From positions 22,640,759-22,704,758 of the forward strand of contig OY783204.1 of assembly GCA_963678705.1 (NCBI GenBank): a stretch of DNA of 64,000 bases, given 5' to 3'. Source of the DNA: Panorpa germanica (lineage: Eukaryota > Arthropoda > Insecta > Mecoptera > Panorpidae). The position numbers and the translations under genes are program-made. Shown in pieces: positions 56,001-64,000 of the stretch (position 1 is its first letter; every line of letters begins with the position of its first letter). Under the pieces are notes generated by a model. It did not search any database, had not been told where the DNA came from, and worked only from the letters and a program-made list of their open reading frames with translations.

Positions 56001-59000
56001 TAACATAAGGTAATAAAATAAGTAATATAAACAATTTAAATAAATAAATATTTATAATAATAAAAATAAAATATATACTGTACATAAAAATTGTAATATA
56101 ATAAAAACTGAATTTAATTTTCACCTAAAGTTAACAAATACAAAAACTAAAATGAAATACAGCGAGTATGGTATATACGGAAGAATCAAACAAAGATATT
56201 AAAATGTAAAATGTCTGTTGATTTTAATTTGAATAATTATAATAGGTGTATGAATGTATGAATTATAAAAACATTCAAGGTCAAAGCAACATTCGGGCAA
56301 GTTTCATAGAAAGCATATAATAGACAATAGTTCTTATGTGAAATAAAAAAACAAGTTTTTGTTTTGGTCAAATAGGACATATCAAGGACATTAGAGTGGG
56401 CATTCGCACTGAACATGTAGTCACCAGAGCTTGGAAACAATTTCACTGGATTCCATTTATATAAATATATTGGAGATAATCAAACTTCATTTATGTAACT
56501 TAGATATTTAGTTTGGTTAAGTTACATTATAAAAAAAAAGCTGTATAAATTTTAGAACCAAGAAAAAATTCATTTCCAGGTATATTAATTTTCATAACAT
56601 ATTAAGACCAAAATGTATCATAAAAAATGATTGACCGGTTCTTAATTTTAACACACATTTGTCAATTAAATTTGTATTAAGATTAAGAACATTTAGTACA
56701 TAAGTGTACGGTTATGTTCCACTAGACCAAATATCAAAATTGAGATACAACAATAGCAAGTAAGGTTTGTAATAAACTACAGTTAAAGGAGTATTAAAAA
56801 ATCGGAATGGTAAAAATTTCACTAATGATGATGATATTAAATCGCACTTGGTTTAATTTTTTGCTGATAGAGACAGTAAGCTTTATAAATGTACAATCAT
56901 GAAAATGTTAAAAGGTCATCACACAAAATGGAAAATATACAATTCATTATAGTTTTTCTTATAGTTTATTCTTTGTGAAGATTTATTTCACACTACAAAC
57001 TGAAAATACTTTCTTACCAGACCAACCAGATATGTCGTAAATATGAACATGCACTGCAAGACAATTTTTTATCTGTGTCACTGTTTACTTTATAGCGTAA
57101 CAGGTTAGTTTTCTTAAAATTTTAAAATTGATCAAAGCAAAATAATCTATTTTATTGCAAAAAATCACTTGTTTAGTAACTAGTATTTCCAGATAGAAGA
57201 ATTAATTTCTCGACAAAATTGATTGTACCTGGAATTCGTAGGAAACTGAACATTTCCCACATTTGTTTTCATATAAGACCATTTCAAAAGTGTGTCTTTC
57301 ATCTTTAAGATAAAGTGTCTACAGTGTGTAATTCAAAATAGTTTCTTGCATCAATTTAAAGACTTCGCATATCGTTACGAATGCAGAGAGTGCTATCTAC
57401 CATAATGTTCTCCGTTTTATCTTTCCCACCCACTTTCCCTTTCTTGCACGTTTGAAACGATAAATCATATATTTTTAATGCCAGCCATGCAAACCTGTGG
57501 ACTGCCATTAAAATAAATTCAACACGGATGGGCAAAGTTCACCACCCCTGTATACATTGAGTAGCTGTCCGTGGATTGATTGTCTGAGTACAACTATTTT
57601 GTTTCTGTTTGCCTTTTAGTTAACTACAAGTATAAGTATTTATCAGCTTACAGTTCAAACATTCATTCCAAGTCTTTCAAATGAAGTACGGTGAATTGTA
57701 AAAGTTGATATACAACATTTTTATTTGCTCGTTCCGGTTGTTTGTTAGAAATGATTTTTTTTTTGTTGCTTATTGTTACATCTTGTAGACTACTGCGCAG
57801 TCGCAATTTCAGTCGCAGCCGCTGCCGTAATCTGTTTCGCGGATCGCTGCGTCTTCAGTCTTATTGTATCCACGGATGTAATAAATGTTTGTCGATGATA
57901 TTTGCAAAAAGAAAAGAAATTTAGATTTTAGTTATGCTTTTGTTTTATACTCCTGTTATATTTCTTATACCCACCTCTGCATTCAAGAATTAAAACTTAC
58001 AGAAATTTAAATAGAGCAATATTACAATTAAGCCGAGCTTTTAAAAGTCTGATTTGAATAATTTATGGTTCCATTTGTCTCCGTTAATAAAATTACATAG
58101 TGACGTTAGATTGTTGGAAATTAACAATTACGTAAATTTGAATATTTTTACCGCAATTTCTGGAGTAGTAGGTAGAGATGTGGTTGGTTGGTAATATAAT
58201 GTCTTATTTTCACACAACTTTGAATATTTAGTTAATTTGAATAACAGAAACTGTGGGCGGTAGACTGAAACATACACACACACTCAAATATTGTGATGTT
58301 CTTATAAGTATGTGCTAAAATGCTAAACTATCAAATAAATGAAACGCAGTCAGGGTCAAATCAAGAGCACAGATCCATTAGCGGTCTATTGTTGTCATCA
58401 TAAGACTGAATTGCATTTTTTATGCGAATGTCTAATTATTTTGTTTGAAGTAACATTTGTCAAGTACCGACTATTTTTGTTATAAAAAATTAATGTATTC
58501 ACGATTTTTTTTTGTTCTCTTTTTTGTTATATTATTGCTATTTTAAAAAACAATTCTGTTCATTATCTAAGGAACCGTCTCCATTAGTGCAACATCTCTC
58601 AGACTCTCCTCTAATTGCAATTATGGCCTTAGACTGTCTATGCTGTAGCTTAGTTTTATACTTATATTAGGTATACTAGGCATTTAAGACGATCCCAAGG
58701 AGCAGTCGTGCTCAATCGTGTTGGATGTGTCGTGATCATCTTGTCACTAGGTTACGTGAGGAAAATCGAAAATGATGAAAAGTAGCTCACTTTCAACATG
58801 TGCAAATCAAAACTATAACAGCGAAGCACGAGTTGAGACTTCGTAACCACGAAAACTTCACCGTGACGCAAATATTGCTTGATAGTAATATTGTTCGAAG
58901 ACTTCGCAGAACTAAACCCTCGGACCTAGTAACCTAATCATGTAGAATTGTTCATTGGAGCAATCTCTACCACACCGTGTAATTATTGAAATGTAAGCTA

Positions 59001-60600
59001 CTAGATAAGTATATCTCCTTATACTTAGTTGTAGTATTATAGGAAAAGAAACTTTCAACATATTTTATGAATAAGGCTTGTTGTAATTTTCTTTACAGGA
59101 CAATATTTGTCATATTCTCAGTTAACTTTCTGAAAACAAAAATAAGCATGAGTATGTTAAAAACGCAAAATCTATAAATTTAATACCGCCATTAAAGGAC
59201 ATAAATAAATATATATTTCAGTTTTGAAGATGGTCATATGAAATGTGATTTTCTTAGGAACGTTCTTAACAAAATCGAAAATATAATTAAAAAGTTAAAC
59301 GCTGTAAAAAGTTAGAGTAGCTCCGAACTTTGCGACTTCTTCTTTAGAACTCCAAAATGTAAAAAAAACAACATTTAGCTTGCTAGTATTCTTTCTGGAG
59401 TCTTAGTCTAATTGCACCGAACCATAACTAGGTTCCCTTCTAGATTTAAAAAAAAACTTTCATAAGTTTTTACTCAATTTTGCTTAAGTCGGTCAATTAT
59501 TCTTATTATTACACATTCAATAATTTATTATTGTTTTCCAGGAGTTTAAAACACGTCGATCATTCGATTGATTTAATTATTTAAAAAGAATCACTTCAAT
59601 TTCTCATTAACTATGCAAATGAGATCAGTAATTGACACATACGACAATAGTTTCACCCATTAGGCGGGTACTTGATGTACATTTATTACCGGATCAAGTT
59701 TAACACGAAACACAATAAAATAATAGTTTTTACAACCGATATTTTCAATTCAATTATTCAAACAGTTCGAATAAAGTTTATTATTACTCAATAGTATGGA
59801 ATTATGTGGTGTCGGATAAGTATAGGGTATATGCGTAGATAACTTGTGTTATTGTTTACATCAGTGGTTCTTAATCGGTGTTTCTCGGAGCACAAATGTT
59901 CCAGTATATGTCTGGCTATACATTTTAGGTCAAACTGTCGACTTTGTTTTTAGAAAAACATTGAACAAATTAAAATAAATCTGTACCGAATCACCAGACT
60001 ATCTTGTCAATAAGTAATAATCTAGCGTTACGCTAGATCTATATGCTTTGCAAAATAATGAGCTAATGAGTGAAATTATGTAATGTATGCTTGCAATTTT
60101 ACAACCCAGTTCTAATTTTTTATGTCAGAAGTGGGAAATCAACCTTAGAATTAGCTTGTGGCACTGCAAGATAATTTTCAACTTGGAAATGATTCGCAGT
60201 CCATTTTCATATATAAAGATAAAAAGATGCTTGAATAACGTACCAATAAATAATTAGTATCTAAACAAAAATGTCACATATAGGAATCGAGGGGAGAGGC
60301 GGGTTTAATTTTAAAGCATCCAATTTGGAGTAAATTATTATTAACGTAATAACCTTAAGAAAAGAAATTACCTCATATAACAAACTAATTCTTAGATTGT
60401 CATGAAGGTGAAAGATACCCGGATGTCTTGCAGTTGATTAGTTCTCTCACCTAATTTTAATTTCATCGTTTAACTGCAAAAATAGTATAGTATATGAAAA
60501 TATGCGTATTCGTTTTCTGCATATGTTTTAGTTTTAATTTAGAAGTAATTCAACTCCAAACATTGTAAAACTAAAACTTAAAACTTCATAACGTAGTGTT
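56001..60600. other. Long AT-rich stretch without recognised features
   Basis: Less AT-rich patches at 57770-57860 (CAGTCGCAATTTCAGTCGCA) and 58680-58970 could be regulatory or 5' exon sequence of ken, but no splice site or motif supports that. No repeat family identified. Confidence 0.35.
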
Positions 60601-60604
60601 CTTT

Positions 60605-60830
60605 TTATCAAAATGGCTCACTATGTGAAGTTTCTATAAGTTGTCCCATATAGTTCGCTTAAACTTATTCGCCGCTTAGATTCTGATAGAGGAAGAGGTT
60701 TCACTATCTGTAACTCATAACAGAGACATTCATATGAACAAACTCTTTCCTGACAAAAATTCATAGATTTAAATAAATACGATTTCGAATTGAATCCATT
60801 CATTACTGCGATAAAATTAAAACCAAATTA
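60605..60830. mobile_element. Possible very degenerate family B copy
   Basis: CATTCATATGAACAAACTCT and TTCCTGACAAAAATTCATAG echo the family B body; the termini are not recognisable. Confidence 0.3.
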
Positions 60831-60870
60831 TAATTAAAGCAACAGGTGTAAATGGCAATATATTGGACAT

Positions 60871-61012
60871 CCTGTTAATACCACCTTTTAATTGAGAAAC
60901 CGAAATTTATAACAGCATATCTATAGTTGCATAGTTCATTCTTGTTGTCGGGATATAAAGTATAAGAAGGCAGAACAATATTAGAAAGCCCGAAAAATTA
61001 TATATAAAAAAA
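60871..61012 (+). mobile_element. 5'-truncated LINE tail, family C
   Basis: Flanked by a perfect 14-bp repeat AATATATTGGACAT (60857-60870 and 61013-61026) and ending in poly-A. The sequence corresponds to the last 150 or so bases of 23063-23577, with point changes and small deletions. Confidence 0.82.
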
Positions 61013-61205
61013 AATATATTGGACATGATGTTTGTTGAAATTATTTTAAAATGATAACATTAAATAAACCAACTACCGCTATCTATTGTATCAATGTAAA
61101 ACCATTGTTTTGTTTTCTATGCGCTCCTAAATAAAACTATGTCCTTTGTCATCTTACTTTTGAACAAAATGGTTGTTTTATTTCATTATCACATTAGATT
61201 ATGTG

Positions 61206-61460
61206 CAGAGACGGCCTTAAGTAGGGGCTATACTGTATTACTATATATGTATTTGAATCTCGCGCCTCGCTCTTTAGAAATCCCACTAGAATCACTGCGT
61301 ATATCTTTTAAAGCATTCATGTACCTTAGTTTATCATCATTAATATTTGTTCTCGTCAATTATCATCAAAAATATTTACTTACAATTTACATAAATTATA
61401 CAAAGAACAAGGGCCTCGCAAAGATCTGCTGCCCGGGTCTCACAATGGTTAAGGGCTCAG
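61206..61460. mobile_element. hAT-like non-autonomous element, family A, degenerate
   Basis: Begins CAGAGACGGCCTTAAG and contains CATTCATGTACCTTAGTTTA and AAAGATCTGCTGCCCGGG. A frame running through it is not conserved in other copies. Confidence 0.7.
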
Positions 61461-62180
61461 TTCCCGCAAATCTTTCTTACAATCACAAGAGTTACTTAAC
61501 TTCAAAAGGTTTAAGAACCTCTGCTTCTTTCAACGTTCACACTCTTATTTTCTCTTCTCATGATTTAGTAATCACCATTAACAACTAGATAATAGGATAA
61601 TCTATCAAGTTCGGTTGATCAACTATTTACAAACCCACGTTTCCATCACGGATGTAACTAACAACGTTTGTTGTCTTCATCATTTATTCGTAAATCAAGA
61701 AACAATGATTAACTTAATTGACAATCAACTTATGAAATATATAATTTGAATACTTATAACACAAGCCATCGTGTATCACATCACGTATACATATTTAATA
61801 AATCTCTAATTTTGGATAACACTATTATTACTTAATTGTATACGATAATGTTCAAAACAATTGTCATTTATGTTTGATCATGTGTGTTTGTGTGTGTCTG
61901 TAATAGATAATGTGGGTACAGAATTTAAAGATTCATAATGATTGGCCGGTCTATTTAATATGTTAATCATCTGCCACGTACTCGTACATGTTTATAAACA
62001 CATGTTAATTTTAAAAGAAGGTTTGAAGTTACCAAGATAAGTTAAGTTTTTGTTCTTACGTATTAATAATATAACGGACATTTAGGTATCGCATCTATTT
62101 CAGTATTAACCTAGTAATGAAATTATCTGCAGGATTTCAAAGAAGTGAGAGGTAAGAGGTCGTGTCGTCACATCTAATCT
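61461..62180. other. AT-rich intergenic DNA
   Basis: A TGTG-rich stretch lies at about 61880-61900; nothing else seen. Confidence 0.4.
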
Positions 62181-62181
62181 A

Positions 62182-62381
62182 AAGGGCCTATTTTGTAACT
62201 GTTTACCGGACGTCTGTTAACTTCTGACGATTTCCAAAGGGCTATATTTTCTAAACTAAGCTATGGAAGTTTACACAAAACTATGGAAACTAAAATGGAT
62301 CCCATACCTTGAAACTGGTTTAACTAACCTAATTTGTAACAGTGACAGACGTCATGTAAGCAGTTACAAAATAAGTTCCTA
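62182..62381. mobile_element. MITE-like TIR element (200 bp)
   Basis: CTATTTTGTAACTGTTTAC near the start and GTAAGCAGTTACAAAATAAG near the end are imperfect inverted repeats of about 40 bp including GACGTCTGT. A partial match to its right part lies near 5140-5180. Confidence 0.55.
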
Positions 62382-62805
62382 AAATTGGACTTGTGAAGAA
62401 AAGAAAGGATAAGACTAAAAAAATATATTTTCTTTAAAATATATGATGTCCGCAATGTGTAAGAAGAAGTGACAATGAAATGGGGCTTACAAAATCATGA
62501 AATTTGTGTTATGTAATTTGTGCACAACCCCTAAGAAACAATAGTATTAAATGCGCAAAAATTTGGGCCCTTATTTAGTAACTTGTTTAAGATCCTCCGG
62601 TAGTATTCGTGCTCTAAAGGGTCCCGAAGTTGTCGGTTTAAAATTAAATTGTTTTAGAAATAACAAATCAAAAATATGTATAATAGACATCAAATGATTT
62701 TTATGTTGAAAAAATCTAATAACAATAATAATGTTCAAATATATTTTTAACAATTTGGTCACAGCAGCAAAGAAAACAATCCAAATTTAAAGTCAGTACA
62801 GTATA

Positions 62806-63054
62806 GCCCCATTCCCACTCATCGTGTTTAGTTTTAATTTAAGGTTTTAACCTTAAATGTCATTTTTAACTTATGAAATCATGCGCCATGCTTCAGTAAT
62901 GTACTTTATTTTGTAATAATTACTATATTTATTTAATATAAATTATTGTATTTAATATAATTAATTTTATTTCTTTGTATTTCATAAGCTGACATTTATA
63001 TGATAGGTTTAAACCATAAATTAACACAAAAACTCGATGAGTGAAAATGGGGCT
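62806..63054. mobile_element. MITE-like TIR element, family K (249 bp)
   Basis: The ends GCCCCATTCCCACTCATCG and CGATGAGTGAAAATGGGGC are inverted repeats flanked by TA (62804-62805 and 63055-63056). The interior is non-coding. Confidence 0.7.
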
Positions 63055-63056
63055 TA

Positions 63057-64000
63057 TAAGTAATGCAACAGCATAAGATCCATGCAGACGTGATGGTGGT
63101 GCAGAACATACTGATGGATTGATCCCACCAGTTTCTGATTCTGTCGATCTTAATAAAAACATATAGTAACAAAACTGTAGTCTGTAATCACACTTGATGT
63201 TAGTAAATATATAAAAATAAAAACGAAGCAGATTTCGTAATCAAAATTTAACTCTCTTTTAGTTTTACTCACTATCACTGTTTTAAAATACAGTAATTAT
63301 TACAGCCTGCTTTTCTTAAATTATGAAACTATAAAAAGTAACCTACAAATTACTTTTGCAATTAGAAACGTACAACGACTCAACATATAATTAAACACTT
63401 ACTTATAGCAAGAAAAATAAAAGTATAAAAATTATGGGGCCGCCAAAAATCATAATGTGATAACAGATGCTTGCATACGAATAAATTCCCAAGAAACACC
63501 GCTCTTATCAAACAGAGTTCTTAGAGAGAAAGGTTTGCGTTCGACTCATGACATCTTCTCCTCACTGCATGTTGCTGTGTCAACTTACGAATTAAGAACA
63601 CGTAATATTTGCATTGTGTGTTCCATAGTTCGTTTCTTTGTTTAACAACTAAACAAGTGTTATCTAGAACAGAAGATATTTTTGTAATATATTTAGTTTA
63701 CTTGCACAACAAACATTTACATTTTCTCCCGATTTGATTATGCAATCTTTTTAAAAATTACGTATTTAAACATATTTTAATAATACACGAAGTCGAGAGC
63801 GTTGAAATATAGTACCATGTTTTAAAGTTCCATATCTGTTGAAATACATGCTTAAAAAAGAAAATCTTTACCTAATGATTTTCATAAAATGGTTTGCTTG
63901 CAATGATCTTTACTTTGCCCTCGTATCAAATTCGATTGTATCTAGTGTATCACATTTAACTCTGTCAGAGAAACTAAATATTCTAAGAGAAATTGTGCTT
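63057..64000. other. AT-rich DNA to the window end
   Basis: No gene or repeat family recognised; the 62-codon frame at 63457-63645 has no domain. Confidence 0.35.

Noticed and set aside
57770..57860. GC-richer patch as ken promoter or first exon
   Set aside because: No splice donor, TATA or initiator context that ties it to ken. Position alone is not enough.
61139..61588. 149-codon plus-strand frame
   Set aside because: It runs through a family A repeat and its flanks; the frame is not kept in the other family A copies.
1..64000. CRISPR array, bacterial operon, tRNA or rRNA gene, or a new multi-gene system
   Set aside because: No regularly spaced repeats with unique spacers, no operon-like packing and no cloverleaf or rRNA core were seen. 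The dispersed repeats are explained by transposable elements.

Overview
The window looks like insect nuclear DNA: about 64 kb, strongly AT-rich, with intron-split genes on the minus strand set in a dense field of old transposable elements. The gene content (a Ken-type BTB zinc-finger repressor and a pair of insecticyanin/bilin-binding-protein-like lipocalins) fits a holometabolous insect. A lepidopteran is my best guess, but nothing seen here proves the order.

Three protein-coding genes can be reconstructed exon by exon, all transcribed from the minus strand. Lipocalin A (11448-13274, five coding exons, 194 aa) and lipocalin B (20532-24173, four coding exons, 289 aa) are tandem paralogues of the apolipoprotein D type. 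Both have signal peptides, so both should be secreted carriers of small hydrophobic ligands. Lipocalin B carries an unusual acidic, proline-rich C-terminal tail of about 105 residues and has its own TATA box. About 10 kb beyond it is ken (ken and barbie; 34075-41602, four coding exons, 533 aa), with an N-terminal BTB domain and three C-terminal zinc fingers. Its first coding intron is about 5.8 kb and full of repeats. The lipocalins and ken are not known to act together; they are simply neighbours.

The rest is mostly mobile-element debris. It includes two hAT elements with 8-bp target duplications, one with a readable transposase C-terminus; a second hAT-like non-autonomous family (four copies); a mariner-derived element and two mariner fragments; and a 220-265 bp TIR family (five clear copies, one doubtful). 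There are also 5'-truncated non-LTR retrotransposon tails from at least three families, several with perfect target-site duplications, a probable tRNA-derived SINE family (seven copies, all minus strand), and several MITE-like families. Nested insertions give relative ages.

Region by region: 0-11 kb repeats only; 11-13.3 kb lipocalin A; 13.3-20 kb its upstream region with a LINE and other repeats; 20-24.3 kb lipocalin B with a repeat-filled intron; 24.3-34 kb repeats; 34-41.6 kb ken; 41.6-64 kb repeats and unassigned AT-rich sequence, probably including the unseen 5' exons of ken. I found no tRNA or rRNA gene, no CRISPR array and no clear new multi-gene system. The most interesting non-repeat items are the tailed lipocalin and a microRNA-like hairpin at 53587-53651.
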